A stretch of DNA of 64,000 nt from Spirobacillus cienkowskii (GCF_037081835.1 NZ_CP146516.1:2742831-2806830); one strand, 5' to 3'; shown: positions 24,723 through 34,367, counted from the first letter of the stretch. The notes: generated from the sequence alone by a model not told the origin. Translations and numbers: made by a program.

Positions 24723-25327
24723 TAATTCAGAAGAGCTGCATCAAAATTCAATTGAAATTATTCCATTTTTAGAAAATATCATTAAAGACACATTTTTACT
24801 AAATAGTAGAGCATTTGTAGAAATGGAATATCAATTTAATCACGACCGCAAAATCTTTATTAACCCACATAAAATGGAACGGGTGTTTGCCAATATTTTA
24901 GAAAATGCACTACAAGCCATGAAATACCAAGGTAAAATTTGGATTCATACAAAAGATGTTATAGAAAAAAACAAAGTTTTTGTTGAATTTTGTATTGGCA
25001 ATAATAATTCTTATATAGAAAAAAATAATATACAAAACTTGTTTAAAACCTTTTATACACTTAAGCAAAATGGCACTGGGCTTGGTTTAGCGATTGCAGA
25101 AAAAGTCATTCAAGAACACGGTGGAACAATTTGGTGTATATCAGAAAAAAATGAAAAAAACCTCAAAGGAAAGGTTGAATTTAAGTTTACAATACCAGCA
25201 ACTGATTTAGATTTTTGTATAGATATCAATCAATATTCTTTACCATTGCATAGTAGTGAGCTGCATCAAATAAAAAATGATTTCGACACACTAAATAATA
25301 GAAATTAACAATTTCAATTATTTATTA

Positions 25328-26335
25328 TCAAAAAAATCCACTTAAAAAACTTTCAACATTTTTACCAAGTTCACTTACCAAATAACCACCTTCTTGTAAA
25401 ATAATTGTTTTTTTCTTTAAATTAAAAAACTCTCTGCCTAATTTATTAAAGTCAGAACAATTTATATTAAAGTGACCTATTGGATCGCCCGACTCAATAT
25501 CAAATCCCGCAGACAAAATTAAATAATCAGGTTCCATTATTGTAAAAGCCTTATTTAAACCATTTAATAATGATTTAAAATATTCATTAGGAGAAGAAAG
25601 GGGCATTAAAGGAACATTTAAATTATAATTAACCCCATCATCAATACCAATTTCTTCTTCAAATCCTGTAAAATAAGGATATTCAACCAAGGGATGCGCA
25701 TGAATACTAAAATAAAATACTTCAGAAGAATCATAAAAAATACTTTGTGTTCCATTACCATGATGGTAATCAAAATCTATAATCATCACACTGCCAGATT
25801 TTGATAAATATTTTGCAATAATTGCTGCATTATTAAGATAGCAATAACCACCAAACATATTTTTAGAAGCATGATGCCCAGGAGGTCGACACAGCGCATA
25901 GGTTGCTTCGCCTGTATTTTTTGTATGCTTGGCAGCTGCATACGCGGCACTGGCCGAGGCCACTGCTGCATTCCAGGTATTATGCATTAAAGATGTTCCT
26001 GCATCAAAACAGTAATACCCAGCTCTTTTAGGAATAAATGGCTCACGTCTTTGAATACGACTGTCGCAAGGAAATACGTAAGGACAAATAATTTCATCAT
26101 TTTTTAAATTTTGCGAAGATTCTAAAAAATTGAGATAATCGTCATCATGCACTGCAATCAACGACTCGTAAGGAATAATTTCTGGAACTACAATTTCGTA
26201 TTTATTATCTAATTTAAATGCTTTTAAAATAGAATCAATTCTACTAACTTTATCGTTATACGGATGGGCTTTTCCTCCATATATTTCTTTTTTAATAATA
26301 TGTTTTTTTTGAAGAGAACTATAATAAATTTTCAT
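25328..26335 (-). CDS. Histone deacetylase family (AcuC/class II HDAC-like) amidohydrolase
   Basis: The 335-residue arginase-fold deacetylase has the family motifs in order: RPPGHHASKNMFGGYCYLNN (the tandem His and the Cys-Tyr-Leu-Asn loop) near residue 145, the zinc ligands in IIDFDYHHGNGTQSIFY near residue 184, and the third ligand in LILSAGFDIESGDPIG near residue 270. Bacterial members deacetylate acyl-lysine in proteins or polyamine-like amines; the substrate cannot be told here. No signal peptide. It stands alone, convergent with the broken kinase gene. Confidence 0.9.
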   Translation of the reverse strand: MKIYYSSLQKKHIIKKEIYGGKAHPYNDKVSRIDSILKAFKLDNKYEIVVPEIIPYESLIAVHDDDYLNFLESSQNLKNDEIICPYVFPCDSRIQRREPFIPKRAGYYCFDAGTSLMHNTWNAAVASASAAYAAAKHTKNTGEATYALCRPPGHHASKNMFGGYCYLNNAAIIAKYLSKSGSVMIIDFDYHHGNGTQSIFYDSSEVFYFSIHAHPLVEYPYFTGFEEEIGIDDGVNYNLNVPLMPLSSPNEYFKSLLNGLNKAFTIMEPDYLILSAGFDIESGDPIGHFNINCSDFNKLGREFFNLKKKTIILQEGGYLVSELGKNVESFLSGFF

Positions 26336-26521
26336 GCATGCAATAACTTTCTAATACAAAAGATAAAATCAAACATAAACAATTCTCTATAAAATATCTT
26401 TTTCTTATTTAAGATTATACTTTATGTAAGAAAGTATTAAAAAGGGTTTATAAATTTCTAATTTCAAATTAGTATATGCGCGAAAATTATTTTTTGTCAA
26501 TAAACAGTCTACGGAGGTTTC

Positions 26522-27250
26522 ATGCCTAAAAACCTTAAGATTCCTAAAATTATAGGACATCGAGGAGCAAAAGGATTTGCACCAGAAAATACCCTAACAT
26601 CTTTTAAAAAAGCAAAAGAGCTTGGAGCTCGTTGGGTAGAGTTTGATGTAAAAGAAACTCAAGATAGCATTTTAATAGTGATGCACGATGATACGCTCGA
26701 AAGAACAACTAATGGTAAGGGAAAAGTAGCAAATACTAATTTTTTGGAAATAAAAAAACTTGATGCAGGATCATGGTTTCATGAGTCTTTTACTAACGAA
26801 AAAGTACCCTCTTTTGAAGAAACAATAAAACTTTTAAATGAACTAAAATTAGGAGCAAATATTGAAATAAAACCATGTCCAAAAAAAGAAGAAAAAACTG
26901 CTATTTTAGTAGCAAAAGTTTTACAAAATTTATGGCCCAAAGAACTACCTCCACCAATAGTTTCAAGCTTTAGCATGGAATCACTTGTAGCCGCAAAAAA
27001 AGTATTTCCTGAATTAATTATTGGAGCGCTATTTGAAACACTACCAATTGACTGGAAAAGTATTGCAAAATCTGTTCAAGCAAACACTATTCATATTGAT
27101 CATGAAAATATAAGCGATGAAAAAATTTTAGAAATAATTAATGAAAATTATCCTGTATTGGCATATACTGTAAATGATACAAAAAGAGCTAATGAATTAT
27201 TTAAAACTGGGGTTACTGCAATTTTTACAGATTTTCCATGGAAGGAATAA
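26522..27250 (+). CDS. ugpQ: Cytoplasmic glycerophosphodiester phosphodiesterase
   Basis: The 242-residue GDPD enzyme starts with IGHRGAKGFAPENTLTSF, has the catalytic/metal motif VEFDVKETQD and MHDDTLERTTNGKG, and ends with the TVND segment and IFTDFP. It hydrolyses glycerophosphodiesters to sn-glycerol-3-phosphate and an alcohol. The absence of a signal peptide fits the UgpQ type rather than periplasmic GlpQ. GGAGG lies 6 bases before the ATG. It heads the ugp operon; the ugpB start lies 5 bp beyond its stop. Confidence 0.93.
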   Translation: MPKNLKIPKIIGHRGAKGFAPENTLTSFKKAKELGARWVEFDVKETQDSILIVMHDDTLERTTNGKGKVANTNFLEIKKLDAGSWFHESFTNEKVPSFEETIKLLNELKLGANIEIKPCPKKEEKTAILVAKVLQNLWPKELPPPIVSSFSMESLVAAKKVFPELIIGALFETLPIDWKSIAKSVQANTIHIDHENISDEKILEIINENYPVLAYTVNDTKRANELFKTGVTAIFTDFPWKE

Positions 27251-27255
27251 CAGGT

Positions 27256-28557
27256 ATGAGATATAGTTATAATTTTTTTTATCCAATATTTTTATTATTA
27301 TTTTGTTTTAATAATGCTTATTCAAAAACAAAAATTCAATTTTGGCATGGACTTTCAGGAACTACCAGTGATTACTTAAACGATATTATTTTAGATTTTA
27401 ATAAGTCACAAAATGATATTGAAGTTATTGCTGTTAAAAAAGGCACATATCAAGAAACAATGATTTCTGGAATTGCGGCTTACAGAGCAAAAAAACAACC
27501 CGATATCATTCAAATATATGAGGTTGGAACAGCGACAATGCTTTTCGCAAAAGGAGCAACCATTCCAATTTCACAACTTTTAAATGAAAACAATATTACA
27601 ATAAATTATGATGATATTATTCCAGCAGTTAAAGGTTATTATAGCGAAAATAACGTGCTTTTTTCATTTCCTTTAAATAGCTCGTCTCCAATATTATATT
27701 ATAATAATAAAATTTTTAAAAAGGCTGGATTAAATCCAAACTCTCCACCCAAAACATGGGAAGAATTATTTGTTTACGCAGAAAAAATTAAAAATTCTGG
27801 TGCTGCTCTATGTGGTTTTACCTCTGCTTGGCCAGCATGGATTCAGCTAGAAAACTTTAGTGCATGGCACAATATTCCTTATGCAACAGATCACAACGGA
27901 ATGTCTTCAAAAAAACCGAAGCTCACTTTTAATTCTAAAATACAAGTGCAACATTGGGAAAATTTACAAAATGCAAATAAAAAAGGTTTTTTTACTTATT
28001 ATGGTAGAACCTCCGAAGCTCAAATGGCATTTTCAACTCAAAAATGCGGAATGTATTTTGACTCAACCGGTTCATATGGTGATGTCAAAGCATCTAACGT
28101 CGAATTTTCTGTAGCACCTCTTCCATATTATAAAAATGTTTCTGGCGCACCACAAAACACAATAATTGGAGGAGCGAGTCTCTGGGTTTTTAATGGAATT
28201 CCAAAAGACCATCAAAAAGCAGCAGCAATTTTTATTGAATATTTATCGAGACCTCAGGTAATGGCAAGATGGCATCAAACAAGTGGTTATTTACCCGTTA
28301 CCTTTAAATCTTACGAACAAACTAAGTTACAAGGATTTTATAAAAATAATTCTGGTTATGAAATTGCAATTTCTGAATTAAATAATAAGCCTCCAACAGA
28401 AAACTCAAAAGGTTTAAGAATTAATGGACTGCCAAATATTCGTAACATTGTAGAATCAAATTTTGAGTCGATGCTATCTGGTAAGATTACAGCAAAAATG
28501 GCTCTTGATAATGCTGTAGAAAAAGGTAATGAAATTATACAAAAAACAGGTGGATAA
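27256..28557 (+). CDS. ugpB: Glycerol-3-phosphate ABC transporter, substrate-binding protein
   Basis: The protein is about 433 residues starting from ATG 27256, which is preferred over an upstream ATG at 27238 inside ugpQ because MRYSYNFF directly opens a signal peptide ending near NNAYSK. The mature protein begins KIQFWHGLSGTTSDYLNDI, characteristic of UgpB, and shows SFPLNSSSPILYYNNK and SGYLPVT. It captures glycerol-3-phosphate or glycerophosphodiesters in the periplasm. UgpB is followed without a gap by the first permease gene. Confidence 0.92.
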   Translation: MRYSYNFFYPIFLLLFCFNNAYSKTKIQFWHGLSGTTSDYLNDIILDFNKSQNDIEVIAVKKGTYQETMISGIAAYRAKKQPDIIQIYEVGTATMLFAKGATIPISQLLNENNITINYDDIIPAVKGYYSENNVLFSFPLNSSSPILYYNNKIFKKAGLNPNSPPKTWEELFVYAEKIKNSGAALCGFTSAWPAWIQLENFSAWHNIPYATDHNGMSSKKPKLTFNSKIQVQHWENLQNANKKGFFTYYGRTSEAQMAFSTQKCGMYFDSTGSYGDVKASNVEFSVAPLPYYKNVSGAPQNTIIGGASLWVFNGIPKDHQKAAAIFIEYLSRPQVMARWHQTSGYLPVTFKSYEQTKLQGFYKNNSGYEIAISELNNKPPTENSKGLRINGLPNIRNIVESNFESMLSGKITAKMALDNAVEKGNEIIQKTGG

Positions 28558-29439
28558 GTGCAAAAAAGAGTAATTTTTAATTCTAAATTATTACCATACT
28601 TACTTATAGCTCCACAAATACTTATTTCATCTGTTTTCTTTTTTTGGCCTGCAATATTGGCAATATGGCAATCATTTTTAAAAGAAGATGCTTTTGGCTT
28701 AAGTACAGAATTTATATGGTTTCAAAATTACCTAGATATATTTTTTGATAATAATTACTTATCTTCTATATTTGTAACAATAATTTTTAGCTTTTTTGTA
28801 ACTCTAATTTGTTTAACAATTTCTCTTATATTATCTGGACTTGTTTATAAAGTTAATTTTGGAAAAATAGTCTATCAAACTCTTATTATATGCCCCTATG
28901 CTGTTGCCCCTGCAATTGCAGGAATATTATGGTTTTTTCTATTTAATCCATCCATAGGATATATATCAAATATTTTGCAAAAAATTAATATTTTATGGGA
29001 TCCTAACTTAAATGAAAATCATGCATTAATTTTAATAATAGTTGCAGCAAGCTGGAAACAAATTAGTTATAATTTTTTATTTTATCTAGCTAGTCTTCAG
29101 TCAATACCAAAATCACTACTTGAAGCAGCCTCTATTGATGGCGCTAGTTCTTTTAGAAAATTTATTGATATAATTATACCAATTATTTCTCCAACAACAT
29201 TTTTTTTATTTATAATGAATTTAATTTATACATTTTTTGATACATTTGGAATAATTTTTACAACCACGCAAGGAGGACCTGGATATTCTACAACAAATCT
29301 CGTTTACAAAGTTTATGTTGATGGAATTATAAATCTTAATTTAGGAAGTTCTGCAGCACAGTCTGTAATATTAATGATTTTTGTATCCATAATAACATTA
29401 ATCCATTTTAAATTTGTAGAAAAAAAGGTTCACTATTAA
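28558..29439 (+). CDS. ugpA: Glycerol-3-phosphate ABC transporter permease UgpA
   Basis: The 293-residue permease has six membrane segments and the ABC permease EAA loop, seen as LLEAASIDGASSFRKFIDIIIP near residue 195. It starts with GTG at 28558, directly after the ugpB stop codon, with AGGTGG as RBS. Together with UgpE it forms the membrane channel. The ATP-binding subunit UgpC is encoded two genes downstream. Confidence 0.92.
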   Translation: MQKRVIFNSKLLPYLLIAPQILISSVFFFWPAILAIWQSFLKEDAFGLSTEFIWFQNYLDIFFDNNYLSSIFVTIIFSFFVTLICLTISLILSGLVYKVNFGKIVYQTLIICPYAVAPAIAGILWFFLFNPSIGYISNILQKINILWDPNLNENHALILIIVAASWKQISYNFLFYLASLQSIPKSLLEAASIDGASSFRKFIDIIIPIISPTTFFLFIMNLIYTFFDTFGIIFTTTQGGPGYSTTNLVYKVYVDGIINLNLGSSAAQSVILMIFVSIITLIHFKFVEKKVHY

Positions 29440-29441
29440 AA

Positions 29442-30287
29442 ATGTTTAATAATTTTAAAAAAACTTATTTTTTAACCAATTTTATATTGATATTTGGAAC
29501 AATTATAATTGTATTTCCTATTTACTTTTGCTTTATTGCATCTACAGAAAGCATACAAAATATATTACACGGAAAAATAGGATTAATTCCTGGCACACAA
29601 TTATTTAAAAACTATTTAGAAATATTAAATCCCGAAAAAAATATTTTACCAGGTATATCAATTTGGAAGCTTTTATTAAATAGTCTGATTACAACAGTAT
29701 TAATAACAATTGGTAAAACTGTAATTTCTATTGTATCAGCATATTCTATAGTATATTTCAATTTTCCTTTTAAAAAAACTTTGTTTTTTTTAATTTTTAT
29801 AACATTAATGCTCCCAATTGAAGTTCGTATAGTTCCAACATTTCAAATGGCTTCAAATTTAAATCTTTTAGATTCTTATCACGGCTTATCAATTCCTTTA
29901 ATTGCCTCAGCAACTGCAACTTTTTTATTTAGACAATTTTTTATGACAATACCAGATGAACTTTGTGAAGCAGCAAAAATTGATGGGGCAGGTCCATTGC
30001 ATTTTTTTTGGGATATCGTTTTTCCACTTTCTAGAACAACAATAGCAGCTCTTTTTGTAATTTTATTTATTTATGGATGGAATCAGTACCTTTGGCCGCT
30101 TCTTATTACTACAAAACAAAGTATGAACACTATCATTATTGCTCTCACTCAAATGATTTCTCCAGATGGTGCAACCCCGTGGGAAAAGGTAATGGGAGTT
30201 GCTGTAATTGCTATGCTCCCACCGATATTTGTTGTTGTATTTATGCAAAAATTATTTGTAAAAGGATTGATTGATTCTGAAAAATAA
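29442..30287 (+). CDS. ugpE: Glycerol-3-phosphate ABC transporter permease UgpE
   Basis: The 281-residue MalG-type permease has six membrane segments and the EAA motif LCEAAKIDGAGPLHFFWDIVFPL near residue 190, then YGWNQYLWPLL, a typical UgpE segment. It begins 2 bp after ugpA. It forms the second half of the channel. Confidence 0.92.
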   Translation: MFNNFKKTYFLTNFILIFGTIIIVFPIYFCFIASTESIQNILHGKIGLIPGTQLFKNYLEILNPEKNILPGISIWKLLLNSLITTVLITIGKTVISIVSAYSIVYFNFPFKKTLFFLIFITLMLPIEVRIVPTFQMASNLNLLDSYHGLSIPLIASATATFLFRQFFMTIPDELCEAAKIDGAGPLHFFWDIVFPLSRTTIAALFVILFIYGWNQYLWPLLITTKQSMNTIIIALTQMISPDGATPWEKVMGVAVIAMLPPIFVVVFMQKLFVKGLIDSEK

Positions 30288-30304
30288 ATTAATAGGAATA
30301 AAAA

Positions 30305-31327
30305 ATGGCTACAGTAACATTAAAAAGTTTAGAAAAGTTATTTAACAATCAACGAATATTAAGCAATATTAATTTAAAAATTAGTGATGGTGAATTTATA
30401 GTTATTTTAGGGCCAAGTGGCTGTGGAAAATCAACTTTATTACGTTTAGTGGCAGGTCTTGAAGCGGTGTCAAAAGGCGAAATATTTATAGGAGAAAAAA
30501 ATGTAACAAATATTGAGCCTAAAGATAGAAAAATTGCTATGGTCTTTCAAAATTATGCTTTATATCCCCACATGACGGTGTTTAATAACATCGCTTACGG
30601 ACTAAAGTTACAGAAAGTATCAAAATCAGAAATTATAAAAAAAGTTAATTTTGCGTCAGAAATTCTTCAACTGAATGAGCTTCTACAACGAAAACCTAGT
30701 CAACTTAGTGGTGGCCAAAGACAGCGAGTTGCAATGGGTAGAGCAATAGTTAGAGATCCCAATGTTTTTTTATTTGACGAACCATTAAGTAACTTAGATG
30801 CAAAACTAAGGACACAAATGCGCTTTGAAATTAAAAAAATTCAAAAAAAATTTAATACTACTAGTATTTATGTAACACATGATCAAATTGAAGCAATGAC
30901 ACTTGCAGATAGAATTGTTTTACTAAACAAAGGAAATATTGAACAAATTGGTACTCCAATAGAATTGTATACTAAACCAGCTTCAACTTTTGTTGGAGGT
31001 TTTATTGGAAACCCTCCTATGAATTTTATTCCTGGAGAATATATTTCGAACTATATTAATTTTAATAATTTCAATAAAAACTGTATTGTTGGAATAAGAC
31101 CAGAAAATATTAAAATTTTAACGGATATTGAAGACAAAAAATCAATACCATTTAAATTTGAAATGTTCGAAATTATAGGTCATGAAAGTCTTGTTTATGG
31201 AAAAATTGATAATTCTAACATTTCTATCATAATCAAAACAAATAAAATAAATAATGATTTTAGTTCAAAAAAACTTTATATTAGTTTTAAACACGATGAT
31301 CTCCATTTTTTTCCAAAAGATACTTAG
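30305..31327 (+). CDS. ugpC: Glycerol-3-phosphate ABC transporter ATP-binding protein
   Basis: The 340-residue MalK/UgpC-type ATPase has Walker A GPSGCGKST, Q-loop VFQNYALYPHM, signature LSGGQRQRVAMGRAI, Walker B FLFDEPLSNLDAKLR and the switch His in YVTHDQIEAM. After the nucleotide-binding domain the C-terminal TOBE/regulatory region is shorter than in classic UgpC (about 360 residues). It powers import through UgpAE and completes the operon. The convergent glycosyltransferase gene ends 13 bp away and no hairpin terminator was seen between them. Confidence 0.93.
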   Translation: MATVTLKSLEKLFNNQRILSNINLKISDGEFIVILGPSGCGKSTLLRLVAGLEAVSKGEIFIGEKNVTNIEPKDRKIAMVFQNYALYPHMTVFNNIAYGLKLQKVSKSEIIKKVNFASEILQLNELLQRKPSQLSGGQRQRVAMGRAIVRDPNVFLFDEPLSNLDAKLRTQMRFEIKKIQKKFNTTSIYVTHDQIEAMTLADRIVLLNKGNIEQIGTPIELYTKPASTFVGGFIGNPPMNFIPGEYISNYINFNNFNKNCIVGIRPENIKILTDIEDKKSIPFKFEMFEIIGHESLVYGKIDNSNISIIIKTNKINNDFSSKKLYISFKHDDLHFFPKDT

Positions 31328-31340
31328 TTATTTATTTGAA

Positions 31341-32543
31341 TCAATTGTATATAAAATTTAGCAGCGAATTATAACTACTAGAAGAAAACCTATTATTTCC
31401 TTCTAATTTAGCTTTATCTTTAAGAAGAATATATTGGTTTTTTTCTAAAAAGATTGCAGCTGAATATTCTAATTTTTGTTTTAAATTTTCTTCGTCTCCG
31501 GAATTAAAAATTAAATTACTAAATACGGAAAGAACTTCTGGTAGTGCTCCTACATTTGAACTTAATACAGGAATACCGCTTTGTAAAAATTCTACTCCAA
31601 CTCTACAAATAACCTCACTCCCTAAGCTTGGAATAACCCCAAAACTTACAGTAGCAATTAAGTTTTCTATATTATTAATTTTTTCTTCAATTATAAATAC
31701 TTGTTTTTTTTGAGAAGAATCCTCTAAAAAAAACTTATTAACATTAGATTTTTGAATATCAAACTTACTTAAATGTTTTAAAAAAATATTTTGTGGGTTA
31801 ATATTTGCTTTGTACCCTAAAAAAATTAACTGACTTTCTATTGTATTATTAAATCTATCTTTAAAATTTGCCTTGCTAAATGCTTCTAATAAATAATCAT
31901 GCCCCTTAACGGGATCAAATCTTCCAATAACTAAAAAAGAGAGTTTATTTTTATCTATTGGTGGAAATGAGCTGTCTAAATAAAACCTATTTTCATAATT
32001 TTTTTGAGGCATTGCATCTTTAGCGTAATAATGAACAATTGTTTTATTTTTATTCAATTCAAAACCAACTTGTTTTTTTATACAATCTGCAGCAAATATA
32101 ATTTTATTAGTTAAATAATTATAAATTATTCTTGAAAAAAAATTTGATTTAAGTCTTTGCGCTTGACCTCTAACTCGAATTAATTTTTTATTTTTCCATA
32201 AGAAAGGAAATAATATTTTAGTTACAACACAAAGAGAATGTTCTCTACCTTCAAAGGTCCAAAAAAAAATTTGTTTATTTTTATACTTAAATAAGGTTTG
32301 AATTATAAAAATTAAACTCGTCATAAAAGAAATTATTGTTTGCCTATGAATTGGCAAATGTTTAAAAGGTAAATGATTTTCTAAGCATTTTTGCTGCATT
32401 GCTGTATGACCTACTTCTGAGCAATACAATACTCCATCGGGCTGATTAAGATACAATGCAAGTTGTAAACTATAATCAGAAACTGCAGAAAACCAAGGAT
32501 TAGAATTTAAAAATAAATGTTTTAACTCAAAATTATCTTTCAA
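31341..32543 (-). CDS. Glycosyltransferase, GT4-like family
   Basis: This 400-residue protein has a GT-B fold C-terminal half: FLVIGRFDPVKGHDYLLEAF near residue 205, and the donor-binding region GVIPSLGSEVICRVGVEFLQSGIPVLSSNVGALPEVL (Glu-x7-Glu-like) near residue 325. The N-terminal half is unusual and poorly recognised. Sugar donor and acceptor are unknown. It follows the methyltransferase gene by 4 bp, so the two probably act on the same surface glycan or glycolipid (inference). Confidence 0.78.
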   Translation of the reverse strand: MKDNFELKHLFLNSNPWFSAVSDYSLQLALYLNQPDGVLYCSEVGHTAMQQKCLENHLPFKHLPIHRQTIISFMTSLIFIIQTLFKYKNKQIFFWTFEGREHSLCVVTKILFPFLWKNKKLIRVRGQAQRLKSNFFSRIIYNYLTNKIIFAADCIKKQVGFELNKNKTIVHYYAKDAMPQKNYENRFYLDSSFPPIDKNKLSFLVIGRFDPVKGHDYLLEAFSKANFKDRFNNTIESQLIFLGYKANINPQNIFLKHLSKFDIQKSNVNKFFLEDSSQKKQVFIIEEKINNIENLIATVSFGVIPSLGSEVICRVGVEFLQSGIPVLSSNVGALPEVLSVFSNLIFNSGDEENLKQKLEYSAAIFLEKNQYILLKDKAKLEGNNRFSSSSYNSLLNFIYN

Positions 32544-32547
32544 AAAG

Positions 32548-33585
32548 TCATACCTTACGAAAAATTATTATAGGATTTGTCAATAATTCTTGTTTTTCAT
32601 CCGCTTCTACAATTTTATTCCATGTAGAAATGGGATCATCAAACCCCAAAACATACCCCCTATCTTCTAACTTACCTTCACAATAAATCATTTCAAGCTC
32701 TAATTTTTTTGCCATTTCATTTATTAAATTTAAAGGTATTCCTGGATCAGAGGGATGCATAAAAGCATCTGCGACGCTAACAGAACCAGCCCCTAAGTAA
32801 TAAAATCGTTTTCTGCTCGAAGCAAAAAATCCTAAAAAATTAAAAAACTGCCAAAACCTTAGTAAAGCATAATGCGATAAGATCTTGAATCTAAAATGTT
32901 TTTTTTGAAAAAAGCCGCTCCAAATATTTTGATAACGAGTTTGAATCCGACGCTCAAGCTTTCTTCCATGAAAGCTATAAACCATAAGGCGTAAGACGCC
33001 TCCAGAATTTAGTTTTTGGGCCATTGCAGAAAATAATGGTAAGGGGTCGGGTTGATGATGAAGCACCCCAAAGCACTGAATAAAATCAAACTTACCTAGG
33101 GCCTTTTCATTTAAAATAACTTCTGCATTGCCCTGCAAAAATTCAATTTTACTAGTTTTTACTCGTTTGGTAATAAAATTTGCAATTTTCAAAAAAGAAA
33201 TTTTCTTTTTTGCCTTTTCAATTGCCTTTCGACTCAGATCAATTGCAATAATTTCGTTTTTAGGGTGCAATTTTCTAAACAATACAGGCTCATCGGTTCC
33301 ACAACCAACTAATAATATTCTTTTTTCATCAGAAAAAAGATTTTTCAGTTCAACAAAAATACAGAGCCATTCTTTTTTATTGGCATAACCTCCAAAAACA
33401 GAAAAATCATTGCTCAGCTTCCAGATTGTATAGGCTATATTTGTTTTGCCTAAAGCAATACCAAAACCAAATCCTCCATGAGCCGTAAACTGCGCCTCAA
33501 TTTTAGGTAAAACTATCAGAGGACGGTTTGGATAAGGAAAAATCTCGTAAAATCTCCTCATTTTCTCTATTTTAAGAAGCTCCAT
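32548..33585 (-). CDS. Class I SAM-dependent methyltransferase
   Basis: The 345-residue protein has a central Rossmann methyltransferase domain with motif I RILLVGCGTDEP (near residue 110), an acidic motif II IIAIDLSRKAIEKAKK, and motif IV FDFIQCFGVLHHQPDPL. An N-terminal segment beginning YEIFPYPNRPL and a C-terminal region follow the arrangement of tRNA/polysaccharide-type methyltransferases, but I cannot name the substrate. It is the first gene of a pair with the glycosyltransferase. Confidence 0.8.
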   Translation of the reverse strand: MELLKIEKMRRFYEIFPYPNRPLIVLPKIEAQFTAHGGFGFGIALGKTNIAYTIWKLSNDFSVFGGYANKKEWLCIFVELKNLFSDEKRILLVGCGTDEPVLFRKLHPKNEIIAIDLSRKAIEKAKKKISFLKIANFITKRVKTSKIEFLQGNAEVILNEKALGKFDFIQCFGVLHHQPDPLPLFSAMAQKLNSGGVLRLMVYSFHGRKLERRIQTRYQNIWSGFFQKKHFRFKILSHYALLRFWQFFNFLGFFASSRKRFYYLGAGSVSVADAFMHPSDPGIPLNLINEMAKKLELEMIYCEGKLEDRGYVLGFDDPISTWNKIVEADEKQELLTNPIIIFRKV

Positions 33586-33681
33586 GCAATTACCCTTCTT
33601 TACAAACCTAAAAGGTATTCTGTAAAATTAACCTATAATAACATGTAGATCATCCAAACTAAAGGAGTTTATTTTCTGCAC

Positions 33682-33710
33682 TTGACACAGAGATCTTTGT
33701 AAAGTATTGA
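33682..33710 (+). promoter_or_regulatory. Promoter of tRNA-His
   Basis: TTGACA at 33682-33687, 17-bp spacer, then TATTGA at 33705-33710, 16 bp before the tRNA. The -35 and spacing are ideal; the -10 is weak. Confidence 0.6.
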
Positions 33711-33725
33711 TGTTGGTCTTACTAT

Positions 33726-33802
33726 GGTGGCTGTAGTCAAGTGGTTAAGACAATGGATTGTGATTCCATCATGCGGGGGTTCAAGTCCCCTCAGTCACCC
33801 CA
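33726..33802 (+). tRNA. tRNA-His (GTG)
   Basis: The acceptor stem GTGGCTG pairs with CAGTCAC (one G-T). The anticodon GTG is at 33760-33762, discriminator C, and CCA is encoded at 33800-33802. The extra G at 33726 is the -1 G that HisRS needs. A strong terminator follows. Confidence 0.97.
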
Positions 33803-33809
33803 TCATTTT

Positions 33810-33843
33810 AAAAGCCCTCTGAATTAATACCAGAGGGCTTTTT
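33810..33843 (+). terminator. Intrinsic terminator after tRNA-His
   Basis: A 12-bp perfect stem AAAAGCCCTCTG / CAGAGGGCTTTT with a 9-base loop and trailing T residues. Confidence 0.95.
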
Positions 33844-33860
33844 GTGTTAAAGTGGTACCG

Positions 33861-34367
33861 CTAACGAGAAATAACGATATTGCATTTTAAATCCTCATAG
33901 TTATTTTCATATGGATCATATACATCTAAGGTAACTTCACCCCAAATTAATCTAGGTATCGCCCAAGTAGAAACCCCTACGCGACTAAAACGTTCTCCAA
34001 AATCATTTTGGCATTTCTTTTTTAATGTTTCGCAAAAATTTAACGCATCATCATCATTATAAAAAATTGGATATATTTTTAAACCAATAATTGAATTAAA
34101 ATTTTGATGTATTTTTATGTAAAAACGACCTTTTAACCAAATACCATTTGGGTATATTTCTATAATATCTTTGTAGTCTTCAAATAAATTATTTTTATCG
34201 CCCCCTTTTGCCCAATTCCACCCTATGCCTTCTTTCATAATATGTTGATTAGAAACTGTATCGTTTATACAAAATAAATAAGATCCCGATGCATAAAGTG
34301 AAAATTGAAAAAAAATTGCTAAAAAAGATGTTATTTTAAAAAATTTACAAATTCTTTGATTACTCAT
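33861..34367 (-). CDS. Exported protein of unknown function
   Basis: I do not recognise this 168-residue protein. A signal peptide is clear (basic N-terminus, hydrophobic segment about residues 12-26, cleavage likely after YASG). The mature part is rich in aromatic residues and has four Cys (one close to the N-terminus, two around FCETLKKKC, one near the C-terminus), so periplasmic disulfides are possible. It is convergent with tRNA-His and its terminator, and stands alone. Confidence 0.6.
   Translation of the reverse strand: MSNQRICKFFKITSFLAIFFQFSLYASGSYLFCINDTVSNQHIMKEGIGWNWAKGGDKNNLFEDYKDIIEIYPNGIWLKGRFYIKIHQNFNSIIGLKIYPIFYNDDDALNFCETLKKKCQNDFGERFSRVGVSTWAIPRLIWGEVTLDVYDPYENNYEDLKCNIVISR

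Larger units (their letters stand above)
22903..25308 (+). pseudogene. Sensor histidine kinase split by an IS630-type element
   Basis: Before the insertion the product was about 400 residues. The N-terminal part (22903-23525) has two membrane helices and the phospho-acceptor box VAHDVRKPFSMLK. The C-terminal part (24723-25308) carries the N box FANILENALQAM and the G box GTGLGLAIAEKVIQEHGG. The two halves rejoin in frame (GSN-SEELHQN) if 1200 bp, the element plus a TAA repeat, is removed. Each half alone lacks essential parts: the first runs into the IS and stops at 23571, and the second has no H box. No response regulator is adjacent. It follows the VanX-type gene by 21 bp. Confidence 0.88.
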
